A program made the translations under genes and the position numbers. From a virus, in IMG/VR virus record IMGVR_UViG_3300021223_000017, positions 1 to 57,253 of that record: 57,253 bases of DNA, one strand, 5' to 3'. Numbering within the stretch: the first letter of the stretch is position 1; every line of letters begins with the position of its first letter. The notes below the pieces were generated by a model. It saw only the letters and a list, made by a program, of their open reading frames with translations, was not told the origin of the DNA and did no database searches. Shown piece by piece: positions 25,663 through 34,063 of this stretch.

Positions 25663-26748
25663 TTAGATCCCTGCTCGCTCGAAGGCCAGCGGCTCCAGCC
25701 CTTTCATCTGCACCAGAGTCAGCGGCGCAAAGTTGCGATCAAGCTGCAGCTCAGTGAAGCGCTCGACGGTCAGCCCGCCCTCCCGGAACAGCTTGGCTCG
25801 GATAGGGCCGATGGCAACGTCCTGGAACGCCGCCGGCTGTTGCTGAAGCCAGTGGTAGTAATCAAGATCGGCGCTAACCTGCTGCCCGCCATCGGCGCCT
25901 ACCGAAGCACGCGTAGCGTCCTTGGCAAACATGACGCTGAGCTTGGTAAGCAAAACGAACGTCGTCCGGCAGTTCGGGTGAAACGGAGGCCTTGGGCCGG
26001 AGTCCACCGGAAACTTACGCTTGTCCATCGAGCGGCATTGCTGGCTGGTCTTGCTGTCAAGCGTGGCCACCATCTGGATCTCTTCAACGATATCCGTGTT
26101 GGCCTTGGCCACCTCCATGCGCGCCTGGGACGACACATGCTGAATCGCCGTGTGAACGACCGTGCTGGCATTGCGGTTGGTGATAGCCAGGATGCCGTCT
26201 TTGTACCCGGCCGCCTTGGTGCCGCGAATGTTGCGGATAACTTGGAAGTTCGTCTGCCCTTCGAAGAATCCCTGTCGGATCGTGCCCGTTACGCGCTCAC
26301 GCTCGGCGCTGGTCCAGCCCTTGATGAATGACTTCAGCAGCTTCCCGCCGCCGGTACCGCGAACGCTGAGTGGGTTCGTCAGCACGGCCGTGCGGATTGC
26401 AGCAGCAGTCGGCGCCACGACATCGAGCGACACGCCAACTGGTGCTGATCGGGCCAAACTCGTCGCCTCGAACTGCGCCTCGTAGTTGGCGATGTCCACC
26501 AGGTCGAGGTTCAGTTGCGCGCTGTATCGGTCGAAGATGCCTAGCAACAGGCTGTCGACCTCCTTCAGCAGCGCTTCCAGGCGCTTCGTGCTGTATTCGG
26601 TCAGGTCCGACTGAGTGAGCCGATCGCGGATCGAGCGGTCAATCTCCTTGAGGAAGGGAGCGAACTTGCCCACCTCCCCGGCCTTCAGCTTTTCGAGAAA
26701 GACCGCGTGCCGGATCGTGGCGTCAAGTACTGCCGGATTTACCGCCAT
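25663..26748 (-). CDS. Minor head protein (Mu F / SPP1 gp7-like)
   Basis: The 361-aa start at 26748 has AGGA upstream. The C-terminal half contains the family core (TIRQGFFEGQTNFQVIRNIRG ... TAIQHVSSQARMEVAKAN ... CRSMDKRKF ... PFHPNCRTTF). The His/Cys-rich end is typical of phage Mu protein F. It overlaps the portal gene and is involved in head morphogenesis or DNA ejection. Confidence 0.88.
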   Translation of the reverse strand: MAVNPAVLDATIRHAVFLEKLKAGEVGKFAPFLKEIDRSIRDRLTQSDLTEYSTKRLEALLKEVDSLLLGIFDRYSAQLNLDLVDIANYEAQFEATSLARSAPVGVSLDVVAPTAAAIRTAVLTNPLSVRGTGGGKLLKSFIKGWTSAERERVTGTIRQGFFEGQTNFQVIRNIRGTKAAGYKDGILAITNRNASTVVHTAIQHVSSQARMEVAKANTDIVEEIQMVATLDSKTSQQCRSMDKRKFPVDSGPRPPFHPNCRTTFVLLTKLSVMFAKDATRASVGADGGQQVSADLDYYHWLQQQPAAFQDVAIGPIRAKLFREGGLTVERFTELQLDRNFAPLTLVQMKGLEPLAFERAGI

Positions 26749-28141
26749 TTGTTTTGTCCTCATCGTCCAGATCCAGGCCGTCGCTCTGCTCTTCCAGCTC
26801 GCCGTCGATCTGTTGGTCGGTGCGCTCTGGTGCGATCAGACCAAGCTTGCGCAGGTAAGCCCGCAAATCGGCCTTGGCGAAGCCACCGTTCTGCCACAAG
26901 CCAACCAGCGCAGAGATCATCTGCGGGTCAGCCGTCAGCTCGACGAACTCTTGATTGACTTGGTAGGCGACCTTCTTGTCAGCGATGCCCATGTACATGC
27001 AGCACCACATGATCGCCCGGGTGTAAGCCTCGCTGACGTTTGCCACACACCCGGCCAGCACCGATGTGGACGCAGACTGGTCACCGCGTGACTCGGTAGC
27101 AGTTTTGGTGGCAAGTGACGCCACCACCATCCGCGCGCCGAGCTCGATCATCATCTGGTTCTTGTCGCCCATCGCCTCCTTGACCAGTGTGTTCGGTGCA
27201 GGCTGCGCGTAGCCGAACGCACCACCAGCCGGCAGAAGCATTGGCGCCCGGGACCCAACATAAACGCCCTTTTCTTCCAGCAGCTTGACCCACTGCTCGG
27301 TCAGGCCAGAAATCCAAGGCTGGGCTTGCCCACACCAGAAAACGCTGTCCTCATAGTCGGCGCTGTTCCGGTAATGGCCCAGGTTGATCATGGCGATGTC
27401 GTATAGCGGCGACTCGTCAATGGTCGGGTCGTTGTTCTGTGCGCCGACGAAGGTGAACGGGATCTCCTTGAGGCGACCCGTTACTCCTTCCGGCTTGAAC
27501 TCTTCAGTGACCGCCAGCGGTCCACCACCCTTCGGCCCGGACCGGCGCCAAACCCGGCAAACGAAACCGTCAGCTTCCAGCGCAAGTTCCCGATACTGCT
27601 CGACCGTCTTGAAGCCGAAGCCCTCGGCAATCTCAGGCGATTCGCGCAGCACCACCAGCGTCAACACGCTATGGCCGTTCACCATGCTGGTGCGCCAGTT
27701 GATGATGTCTTCTGCGCAGTAGGTAAGGATCACCGCATGCCCGCCAATGCCGTTGTCCTGGTGATAGTCGACGTACAGGCCATGCCGGCCAGCCTCAAGC
27801 ACTTTTTCAAGCGTGCCCTGCGAGTGCTGGTAAATGCTCACCCCGGAGCCGTTGGCGTTGTCCTGCAAGTACTCGAGCTTCTTCGGCACCGTCAGCGTCG
27901 GGTCTTTGTGAAAGGCCAGACCGAGCAAGCCGTTTCGAGTGTGGCCGGTGGCATTCTTGAACACCGCCCGCTCACGGTAGGCCCGGTTGCGATCCACGTT
28001 CTCTGGCGACTTATCGTGTGCGTTGATGTAGGGCAGTCGATCAACAACCCGGTGCTGACCAGCGCAGACGTCGCGAACGGTTGCCCAACGGTCCAGCACT
28101 CCCAGGTATTCCGCCCGTTTGAAGGAGACGTCATTGCTCAT
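26723..28141 (-). CDS. Portal protein (DUF4055)
   Basis: The start at 28141 forms an ATGA overlap with the terminase stop. The 472-aa protein (MSNDVSFKRAEYLG) has the DUF4055 pattern, including LPYINAHDKSPENVDRNRAYR, NATGHTRNGLLGLAF and VGSRAPMLLPAGGAFGYAQP. It forms the DNA entry vertex. Confidence 0.9.
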   Translation of the reverse strand: MSNDVSFKRAEYLGVLDRWATVRDVCAGQHRVVDRLPYINAHDKSPENVDRNRAYRERAVFKNATGHTRNGLLGLAFHKDPTLTVPKKLEYLQDNANGSGVSIYQHSQGTLEKVLEAGRHGLYVDYHQDNGIGGHAVILTYCAEDIINWRTSMVNGHSVLTLVVLRESPEIAEGFGFKTVEQYRELALEADGFVCRVWRRSGPKGGGPLAVTEEFKPEGVTGRLKEIPFTFVGAQNNDPTIDESPLYDIAMINLGHYRNSADYEDSVFWCGQAQPWISGLTEQWVKLLEEKGVYVGSRAPMLLPAGGAFGYAQPAPNTLVKEAMGDKNQMMIELGARMVVASLATKTATESRGDQSASTSVLAGCVANVSEAYTRAIMWCCMYMGIADKKVAYQVNQEFVELTADPQMISALVGLWQNGGFAKADLRAYLRKLGLIAPERTDQQIDGELEEQSDGLDLDDEDKTNGGKSGST

Positions 28142-29625
28142 CGGGCGTATCCCATTTTGATAGAGGTGGCCGGCTTCCTGGCGCTCTTCGCCACAGCGAA
28201 GTACCGAAATCCGTCGGAGCCGTGAGAGGTCCAGTCGTGAAGAGGTTTGTCTTTCCAGCAACCGCGCTTGTCGTCCCACTCCTTGCGATAGTTCTCAAGG
28301 CAGGAAACACCCTGCTCGCACTTCGAATCATCGAATACGCACTTGGGTAAGATCTCGCGCACCTGCTCGATACCATCATTGATGCCGAGCTTCGGAACGA
28401 CCTGAAACGTCATGCTGTAAATCTGCCCGTCGATTTCGTAGCCCTCCTGCGCCAGCTCCCGGCGAGTCTTGGCATCGCTACCGAACTCCCTGTTATCAAT
28501 GTCGTGAGGCCCCCAGTGCTCGGAGTAGGTGTAACCCTTGTCCTTGAGCACTTTCATGTAGTGCCGCAAGCCCTCGCCGCTGTTCTCGTAGTAGTCAATA
28601 ACGTGGAATTCAGTCCCGACCTGACGCACGAACCAAATGGCTGTGGAGTCGCCGACGCCGATGTCCCAGAAGGTCATCACCGGCAAGTGGCTGTTGTTCG
28701 GGATTACGCCGATACGCTGCTGGGCGTAAAGCTTGGTAAGTTGCTGGGCGTAATAGGCGCCCTCGACCGACTGTTGGAAGGCTTCGACGGGTATCGACGG
28801 GTATTCCCGCTTCATATCGTCGCCGAGCGTCTTCTCCTTGGCCGCGTACCAGGCGCACTGGCCGTCGTTGATGACGATCCCGTGCTTGGCTTGGAGTTCG
28901 TTGAAGTAATCGGTCAGGCGCTGCGGTATGACCACATCTGTCGGGTCAAGCCAATAGGCCTTGTTCTTCCACCAGGAGAAGAAGAAAAACTTCCAGTCCA
29001 GCAGGCCCAGGGGCACACCAGCGAGTTGCTGTCGTTCCGCGCTCTGCGAGTAATCGAAGAAATAGCCCGCCCTGCCCTCCGCCGTCGACTCAATCGTGAC
29101 GAAGCAATCGGTGGCGACAGCCTCGAAGGCGCCGGTGACGATCTCTCTGGCCTTGTGGGGGAACTTGGCGCAGATCTTCCCGAACTCGGATACGTGCAGA
29201 TACCGTAGAGTCCCGCCCCGGAAGGACGTGGACACGTAGACAGACCCGCCCTTGCTGAACACAAGCTCACCAGCAGCATCGTTAGAAGCAGGGTTGGCAG
29301 CGCGTATCTCAGCGGGCAGGTTGTCGTAGGCATATTTGACCTTCTCCCGGAACAGGCGCTTTGCGTCGTTAAGGGTGTGGGCGATCAGGGCGCACTTGGC
29401 TGACTCGAACAGGGCCGCGTCGAGCTGGATGATGCAGCACTCGGTGGTGAAGCCAAGTTGCCGAGCCTTCAGGATGATGTTGCGGGTGTGCATCCCGTCG
29501 AAGTATTCAATCTGCTCGTCCGTCATCCGGAAGCGGACCTTCTTGCCCGCTTTGTCGGTGATGAAGTAGAGGTTGTTCAACCGCCAGCGCTTGTCCCGGA
29601 GCAGCTTCAAGTGCTCGGGCTTCAT
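28138..29625 (-). CDS. terL: Terminase large subunit
   Basis: A 495-aa packaging ATPase-nuclease. A Walker-A-like ILKARQLGFTT lies at about residues 51-61 (arginine/lysine-rich variant typical of terminases), and the Walker B region is YLHVSEFGKI at about 145. The C-terminal nuclease has aspartates around VMTFWDIGVGDSTA and GPHDIDN. Coupled to the portal gene. Confidence 0.93.
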   Translation of the reverse strand: MKPEHLKLLRDKRWRLNNLYFITDKAGKKVRFRMTDEQIEYFDGMHTRNIILKARQLGFTTECCIIQLDAALFESAKCALIAHTLNDAKRLFREKVKYAYDNLPAEIRAANPASNDAAGELVFSKGGSVYVSTSFRGGTLRYLHVSEFGKICAKFPHKAREIVTGAFEAVATDCFVTIESTAEGRAGYFFDYSQSAERQQLAGVPLGLLDWKFFFFSWWKNKAYWLDPTDVVIPQRLTDYFNELQAKHGIVINDGQCAWYAAKEKTLGDDMKREYPSIPVEAFQQSVEGAYYAQQLTKLYAQQRIGVIPNNSHLPVMTFWDIGVGDSTAIWFVRQVGTEFHVIDYYENSGEGLRHYMKVLKDKGYTYSEHWGPHDIDNREFGSDAKTRRELAQEGYEIDGQIYSMTFQVVPKLGINDGIEQVREILPKCVFDDSKCEQGVSCLENYRKEWDDKRGCWKDKPLHDWTSHGSDGFRYFAVAKSARKPATSIKMGYAR

Positions 29626-29626
29626 G

Positions 29627-30148
29627 TCAGGCTTCCTTCGATAGATCGTCCATCAGTGCAGCCAGGTCGCTGACTGTCTTGTCGCCGGTTTCGGTGTCGA
29701 GGTTGTAGGCCTGGCGCTCGCCTTTAATGACCTTGAGCTGGGCATCTACACCTGCGTTCAGGGAACGGGCGAAGTCGCCAGCATTGCCGGGGGTCACATC
29801 CATGTCGGCGAGGACGGTGCTGAGTTTGTCGGCAATGCCGCGCCACTGCGCCAGCCCTGAGCGATGAGCCAGGATGACAGCTGCCGCCTGATCGGACGCC
29901 TCTTCGATTATCTCGGCGTCGGTAACCACTTTCGACTGGTTACTTTTAGTGGTTACTGCCGTGGTTACCTTCTGCTTGGTTGCCGCTCGAACCTGGTCCG
30001 TCAGGTCCCGCTTCCAATCTTCTTTCTTTGCTCGCTTCAGGATGGTCGCGTGGTTCACACCGTGCGATTCACCTATGGCGCGAACTGAAAGCAACCCGGC
30101 CCGGTAGGCACGTTCGATTGCCTCCCAGTCGGGCTGCTTGGTCGTCAT
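29627..30148 (-). CDS. terS: Terminase small subunit
   Basis: A 173-aa DNA-recognition subunit. The N-terminal helix-turn-helix (AYRAGLLSVRAIGESHGVNHATILKRAKKEDW) is standard for small terminases, followed by a helical oligomerisation region. It sits two bases upstream of the large subunit. Confidence 0.9.
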   Translation of the reverse strand: MTTKQPDWEAIERAYRAGLLSVRAIGESHGVNHATILKRAKKEDWKRDLTDQVRAATKQKVTTAVTTKSNQSKVVTDAEIIEEASDQAAAVILAHRSGLAQWRGIADKLSTVLADMDVTPGNAGDFARSLNAGVDAQLKVIKGERQAYNLDTETGDKTVSDLAALMDDLSKEA

Positions 30149-30158
30149 TTGATTTCTA

Positions 30159-30656
30159 TTACCTTTCGAGGCGAGCAGCCAGAACTCTCGCTACCTCTTC
30201 AATGGAGTAAGGGAAGCCGCTTACACTTTCGAATTCGGCAAGCATTGACCTATAACCCTGGACGGTCGGGTGGTGAGAATTCCAAGTGTGCTCTCTGTTC
30301 TTTAAGCCCATCCACAACCCCTTATCTTCAAGCAGATAAAGCGCGTACGAATAATGCTCAGCTTCTTCATTGCCGTCGAACCCTGGAAATAGTGAAGACT
30401 TGATCAGCGTTTCATCGGCCTCGCTCTCTCTAAGGCTGTTTTGCAGATTCCGGTACATATCCAGGATGCTGCGGACCTCTTTGCAGATCACTAAAGACAC
30501 AGGCTCAATTGAAGCGCTCTCAACAAGGGCCTCAATCTCGAACTCAAAGCCGCTATCGATCGCCTTAATAGAGAGCTCATGCTCCCTATTGTCGGGGTCA
30601 AGCAAAGCGAGAATTTCGAACTGTTTTTTTAGAATTAATAATTGCAACGCGTCCAT
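30159..30656 (-). CDS. YfbU-family protein (phage-borne)
   Basis: The start at 30656 (MDALQLLILKKQFE) has GGAG six bases upstream and gives 165 aa, like E. coli YfbU (164 aa). Shared features are LILKKQFEILALLDPDN, ILDMYRNL, FPGFDGN and W.....V..YRSMLAEF. YfbU has been linked to MazF-mediated cell death in E. coli; its mechanism is unclear. In this prophage it lies between the holin candidates and terS, preceded by two CCATATGG palindromes. It is probably a moron. Confidence 0.82.
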   Translation of the reverse strand: MDALQLLILKKQFEILALLDPDNREHELSIKAIDSGFEFEIEALVESASIEPVSLVICKEVRSILDMYRNLQNSLRESEADETLIKSSLFPGFDGNEEAEHYSYALYLLEDKGLWMGLKNREHTWNSHHPTVQGYRSMLAEFESVSGFPYSIEEVARVLAARLER

Positions 30657-30664
30657 GTCAGTCT

Positions 30665-30696
30665 CCATATGGCAAAATGCCTTCTTAACCATATGG
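30665..30696. promoter_or_regulatory. Two CCATATGG palindromes upstream of the yfbU-like gene
   Basis: CCATATGG occurs at 30665-30672 and 30689-30696, 24 bp apart, just before the chosen start codon. A minus-strand TTGAAG-N17-TATGGT could be a promoter overlapping them. A role as operator is inference. Confidence 0.4.
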
Positions 30697-30768
30697 CTAA
30701 CCCCTTGCCACTTCAATGCGCTGGCAACATCGCGCCACGATTTGGCCCTTTCGAAAACGTGACGCGGA

Positions 30769-31086
30769 CTATTGCGATACCCGGTTGAGGGCTTCGTCCG
30801 CTTTGTCGGCAGCCTGGGCCGCAGTCGTTGCTGCCTTCGTGGCCTTGTCGGCGGCGGTACCGGTCTGGCGTGTCAACTCTTCCAGACGCTTGTCCCGCTC
30901 AGTCATTGCGGTGTCGTACGCCTCGCGGATGCCCTTCACCTGATTGCTCTGGTTCTCAGCGAGAGACCAGTAGGCGGCCTGGTAGCCGAGAACGGCACCG
31001 CCACCAACCAGCACGACGGCAATCGCCCAGACCTCGGCCCGGCGCCACCAGCGGCGTGCGATAAATTCCAATGCGCATCTGTCCAT
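30769..31086 (-). CDS. Membrane protein with coiled coil, holin/lysis candidate
   Basis: A 105-aa protein: one membrane span (about residues 17-36, AEVWAIAVVLVGGGAVLGY) preceded by Arg-rich residues, then an alanine-rich coiled coil with KATKAATTAAQAADKADEA. It overlaps the previous gene (TGATG). Position at the start of the late operon upstream of terminase is typical of holin genes of Pseudomonas siphophages, but no holin family is recognised. Confidence 0.6.
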   Translation of the reverse strand: MDRCALEFIARRWWRRAEVWAIAVVLVGGGAVLGYQAAYWSLAENQSNQVKGIREAYDTAMTERDKRLEELTRQTGTAADKATKAATTAAQAADKADEALNRVSQ

Positions 31087-31457
31087 CAGGCGATTCCTCC
31101 CAGCTTGGTGCGCAGGCGAGTGATCTCATCGCTCTGCTGCGTCACGCGATCAGTGAGTTGAGCGACCTGGCTGGTCAGCGCTTCGATCTTGCCTTCCATG
31201 CGCCCTACTGCTGCGGCCAGGTCGTTCCGCTCTTTTGCGAATTGATCAGCGCGCGCCTCGGCTTCTTTGCGGGCGGCGCGCTCCTGGTTCAGCAGCTCAT
31301 TGAGCCGGCGCAACGTGCCAATGTCGGCGTTATCCATTGCCCGGTCGGTCGCATCCTTCGATAGAAATTTTCGCAGCCATAGCAGGCCGCCCAGTACAAC
31401 GGTGGCGCTACCGCCCAGCCAGGTAGCTGTGCCTGGGCCGAGGTCGGTTGGGTCCAT
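31086..31457 (-). CDS. Membrane-anchored coiled-coil protein, holin-like
   Basis: The 123-aa form begins at 31457 with GGAG upstream. A single membrane segment (about 10-28, ATWLGGSATVVLGGLLWL) is followed by a long helical coiled coil (KEAEARADQFAKERNDL ... ITRLRTKLG). This is the topology of several phage putative holins and of DUF-type anchor proteins. It is the first of the pair next to hicA on the opposite strand. Confidence 0.6.
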   Translation of the reverse strand: MDPTDLGPGTATWLGGSATVVLGGLLWLRKFLSKDATDRAMDNADIGTLRRLNELLNQERAARKEAEARADQFAKERNDLAAAVGRMEGKIEALTSQVAQLTDRVTQQSDEITRLRTKLGGIA

Positions 31458-31488
31458 CGTCACTCCAAATTCAAATAAAACAAAATTG

Positions 31489-31516
31489 TTGTAACACCAC
31501 AAAAACGTTGTATACT
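31489..31516 (+). promoter_or_regulatory. hicAB promoter
   Basis: TTGTAA (31489-31494) and TATACT (31511-31516) are spaced by 16 bp. GTTGTA is repeated around the promoter (31488 and 31507), a plausible site for HicB autorepression. hicA starts 29 bases downstream. Confidence 0.65.
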
Positions 31517-31544
31517 GGACTCATCCAAACAACGAGGCGAGGTG

Positions 31545-31724
31545 ATGAAGTTCAGCGAGTTCAGACGATGGTTGAAGGCCCAAGGGGTGACCTTCGAAGC
31601 AGGCAAAGGAAGCCACTTCAAAGTCATCGCCCCAAACGGCAACAGGAGCACCTTCGCGGATCACGGCAGTAAGGAAATGCCAGAACCGACCCGCAAAGCG
31701 ATCATTAAACAACTGGGGCTCTGA
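31545..31724 (+). CDS. hicA: HicA mRNA interferase toxin
   Basis: A 59-aa toxin of the HicA/YcfA double-stranded RNA-binding fold. The active-site histidine is in GKGSHFKV, and the family end PEPTRKAIIKQLGL is intact. It cleaves mRNA until bound by HicB. The ATG at 31545 is favoured over an upstream GTG because of a GAGG-like site. The pair is antisense within the late operon. Confidence 0.92.
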   Translation: MKFSEFRRWLKAQGVTFEAGKGSHFKVIAPNGNRSTFADHGSKEMPEPTRKAIIKQLGL

Positions 31725-31775
31725 GAGCCCCTTCACCACATCTGAACGCTGAACGATCACCTCCAGGGAGTGACC

Positions 31776-32201
31776 ATGTACAACTACGCAATCCGATTTG
31801 AACAAGACACCGCGCCTGGACTGTCCGTCTTCTGTCGCGATCTTCCGTTGCTGAACAGCTATGGTGACGATAAAGAACACGCGATCAGCGAGGCCGTGGA
31901 CGCGATTGAGACGACTCTGTCCATCTATGTGGATCAGCGCCAAGCCATTCCGCAGGCCTCGCCGGCAGAGCCAGGTGAGCAGGTCATCCACTTGCCAGCC
32001 GTTACCGTGGCAAAAATCGTTCTATGGAACGAGATGATCGCGCGCGATATGCGCAAGGCTGATCTGTGCCGGCTCTTGGGCCTGGCTCAGACTCAGGGCG
32101 ACCGTCTGGTCGACTTTCTGCACACGTCGAAGATGGAGGCCATTGAGAAAGCTCTTGCTGCCATGGGCAAGCGATTGGCCGTATCGGTCGAGGCAGCTTA
32201 A
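31776..32201 (+). CDS. hicB: HicB antitoxin
   Basis: A 141-aa antitoxin: the N-terminal HicB fold (YAIRFEQDTAPGLSVFCRDLP) blocks HicA, and the C-terminal helix-turn-helix (MRKADLCRLLGLAQTQGDRLV) should bind the hic promoter. The ATG at 31776 has GGGAG six bases upstream. A 51-base gap separates it from hicA. Confidence 0.92.
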   Translation: MYNYAIRFEQDTAPGLSVFCRDLPLLNSYGDDKEHAISEAVDAIETTLSIYVDQRQAIPQASPAEPGEQVIHLPAVTVAKIVLWNEMIARDMRKADLCRLLGLAQTQGDRLVDFLHTSKMEAIEKALAAMGKRLAVSVEAA

Positions 32202-32263
32202 AGCTCGAAGTTGAATCAGCCCCATCAGCACTCCCAGCCATAGCGATGGGTGTGGTGGGGCCG

Positions 32264-32295
32264 AAAACGAAAAAGCCCCGGCAAATACCGAGGCT
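32264..32295 (-). terminator. Intrinsic terminator after the 89-aa late gene
   Basis: AGCCTCGG and CCGGGGCT pair (one mismatch) around a 6-nt loop on the minus strand and are followed by TTTTTCGTTTTCGG. It lies between the first late gene and hicB (convergent). Confidence 0.65.
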
Positions 32296-32344
32296 CAAAA
32301 CAGCTATGAATGGCCGGATAGGTCCCGGCATGGGATGTTTCAGG

Positions 32345-32614
32345 TCAAAGTTTTTGAAAGGTCACGACCAGACTGCCCGCCTCATTCTCGTCTTGAGGCC
32401 TGCCGAGTACAACCAAAGGCTCGAAGCCCCCCGCCTCCGCCGCTGCCGCTAGCTCCGCCTGAAGACCAGCTCGTACTTGTTCTACATCCTTTGGCGAAAG
32501 CTTGTTTGAATACAGAGGCAAGTCTGCGTCAATTCCCTCGGGCGCCTCACGAATCAGCCGGCCCCTCACGACGTCAAAAAGATTTTGTATTTCGAGTAAA
32601 ATTTCCTGATTCAT
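32345..32614 (-). CDS. Hypothetical first late-operon protein (89 aa)
   Basis: The start at 32614 (MNQEILLEIQNLF) is preceded by GAGAG. The protein is acidic and helical. It is the first frame downstream of the late promoter candidate and the tR'-like terminator, the place of lysis or regulatory genes in lambda. No domain is recognised. Confidence 0.65.
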   Translation of the reverse strand: MNQEILLEIQNLFDVVRGRLIREAPEGIDADLPLYSNKLSPKDVEQVRAGLQAELAAAAEAGGFEPLVVLGRPQDENEAGSLVVTFQKL

Positions 32615-32667
32615 TATGAGCTCTCGTTCCGTTGAGCTCAAAGAATGCTTCAGTAGTAACCAAAATG

Positions 32668-32692
32668 CAAAAACCCGGCGCTTGGCCGGGTT
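32668..32692 (-). terminator. tR'-like terminator after the late promoter
   Basis: AACCCGGC and GCCGGGTT form an 8-bp stem with a 5-nt loop, followed on the minus strand by TTTTTGCATTTT. It sits about 35-60 bases downstream of the predicted start point of the late promoter. Confidence 0.82.
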
Positions 32693-32734
32693 CAGGGTTT
32701 CGTGTGCGTTTCGCGTTACTTGTGCACTATGGGA

Positions 32735-32763
32735 AAATTACGCACAAAACCCCGTCATGTCAA
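32735..32763 (-). promoter_or_regulatory. Strong late promoter (PR'-like)
   Basis: TTGACA (32763-32758) and TAATTT (32740-32735) are separated by 17 bp, near-consensus for sigma-70. It lies immediately after the stop codon of the 225-aa putative late regulator, exactly as lambda pR' follows Q. Confidence 0.82.
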
Positions 32764-32768
32764 TATGT

Positions 32769-33446
32769 TTATGCCGCTTCTTGATCTTTTTCCGAGTGGA
32801 TCACCTGCCATAGCGGTTGTTGAGCCTGAATATCCACTTCCTTTATCACTTCTTTCAGGGATTCCCACAGGTCGAGCCAGTCGCGCGTCCAGTTCTTCGG
32901 GTCGATGGTGACGCCGAAGAATGTCAGCATCTCAGCGGCAACTCGGGCCGGCCCCCACTCTGCCGATCCGGCGACCTCACCCTTGTACGACTGCAGGGCC
33001 AGGGTAACCAGGTACTGCGCCTTCACACGCTTGGCCGAAGTCAGGTCAGGCAGCGCCGCTTTGGCGGTGATCAGCAGCACCGCGTTCAATAGGTGCTTCA
33101 TGTTCATCGCCGGGTGGTACAGGTAGTGCCCGAACTGCTGCACCTGGAACGGCAAGGTGTCGATGGCGCGCAGTACTTTGCCGATGGTTGCCAGGTGCGC
33201 GGCGCGAGCGGTGGAGCGGCCGGCGGGCGTACCGCGTGTCTCGCTGATGCTGATCTTCTGGCGCACAACCTGGATGCGCTCTTCCTTGTCCTCTCCCAGG
33301 GCTGCAAATACAGCCTCGGCGCGACGCATGCGCTGGCCCTTCTTGATCAGTGCTGATTGTGCTTTGTCGATGGCCACAGCGCTGATCGACGCGTTCGATT
33401 CGTGCTGAGCCTCAGTCCATACCTGCCTTGCGTTGATCAGTTTCAT
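32769..33446 (-). CDS. Putative late-gene regulator in the position of Q
   Basis: A 225-aa basic, largely helical protein. I do not recognise the family. It is the last gene of the right early operon, follows ninG, and is followed at once by a strong promoter and a terminator. That is the arrangement of lambda Q, which lets polymerase pass tR'. Function as antiterminator is therefore inferred from context only. Confidence 0.55.
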   Translation of the reverse strand: MKLINARQVWTEAQHESNASISAVAIDKAQSALIKKGQRMRRAEAVFAALGEDKEERIQVVRQKISISETRGTPAGRSTARAAHLATIGKVLRAIDTLPFQVQQFGHYLYHPAMNMKHLLNAVLLITAKAALPDLTSAKRVKAQYLVTLALQSYKGEVAGSAEWGPARVAAEMLTFFGVTIDPKNWTRDWLDLWESLKEVIKEVDIQAQQPLWQVIHSEKDQEAA

Positions 33447-34063
33447 GCTGCCTGCCCCTTCCTCAGCTCTTTTGTCTTTGCCCGGTAGTCGGCGGTCATC
33501 GCCTTCAGCTCTTCGACGGTATATTTCTTGGCCTCATGAGGGCCTTCCAGCCACTCAACTGCCTCGGCGCCGATACGCTTCACCAACTCAATGCGGTAGT
33601 TCACGATGTTCCCGGAAAGCCGGGTGTTGCATGGCGAGCACTGGCGGTGGCAGTTCTTCGGCTCGAAGCGCAAGGCCGGATTGCTCCCCACGGTGCGGTA
33701 GTGACCTGCGTCGTACTTGCCCTGGTGGTGGCGACCGCAGCTGACGCATGGCAGCTCAGCGTCACGGGCACGCACCCAGGCGTTGAAGGCCTGCTGTGTG
33801 TCTTTCAGGTGATCCGCCCTGCTTTTGAGCTTCTCCTTACGGACTTTGATCTCGCGGCGCCCGACTTCTGCCAGCGCTTTCCCGGCGATCGCCCGTCCCT
33901 TTTCAGACTTACCGTGCGCAATGGCGCACTCGATCTCACCGCACACGGCCTGCGCGGCGCGAGCTGGAGTGAACATCACCCGGCACTCTGGGCAGCACTT
34001 GCGCCGATGGCCACCGGACGTGAGCGGGGCTTTGCGTTGCAGCGGGGTGCGCTTAAGCGTCAT
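33443..34063 (-). CDS. ninG: NinG/Rap recombination protein
   Basis: A 206-aa homologue of lambda NinG (Rap), a Holliday-junction-directed nuclease. The N-terminal CPECRVMF zinc motif, the central CVSCGRHHQGKYDAGHY and the QCSPCN region give the known cysteine/histidine pattern. The start at 34063 has GGAG eight bases upstream and overlaps the previous stop. Confidence 0.93.
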   Translation of the reverse strand: MTLKRTPLQRKAPLTSGGHRRKCCPECRVMFTPARAAQAVCGEIECAIAHGKSEKGRAIAGKALAEVGRREIKVRKEKLKSRADHLKDTQQAFNAWVRARDAELPCVSCGRHHQGKYDAGHYRTVGSNPALRFEPKNCHRQCSPCNTRLSGNIVNYRIELVKRIGAEAVEWLEGPHEAKKYTVEELKAMTADYRAKTKELRKGQAA

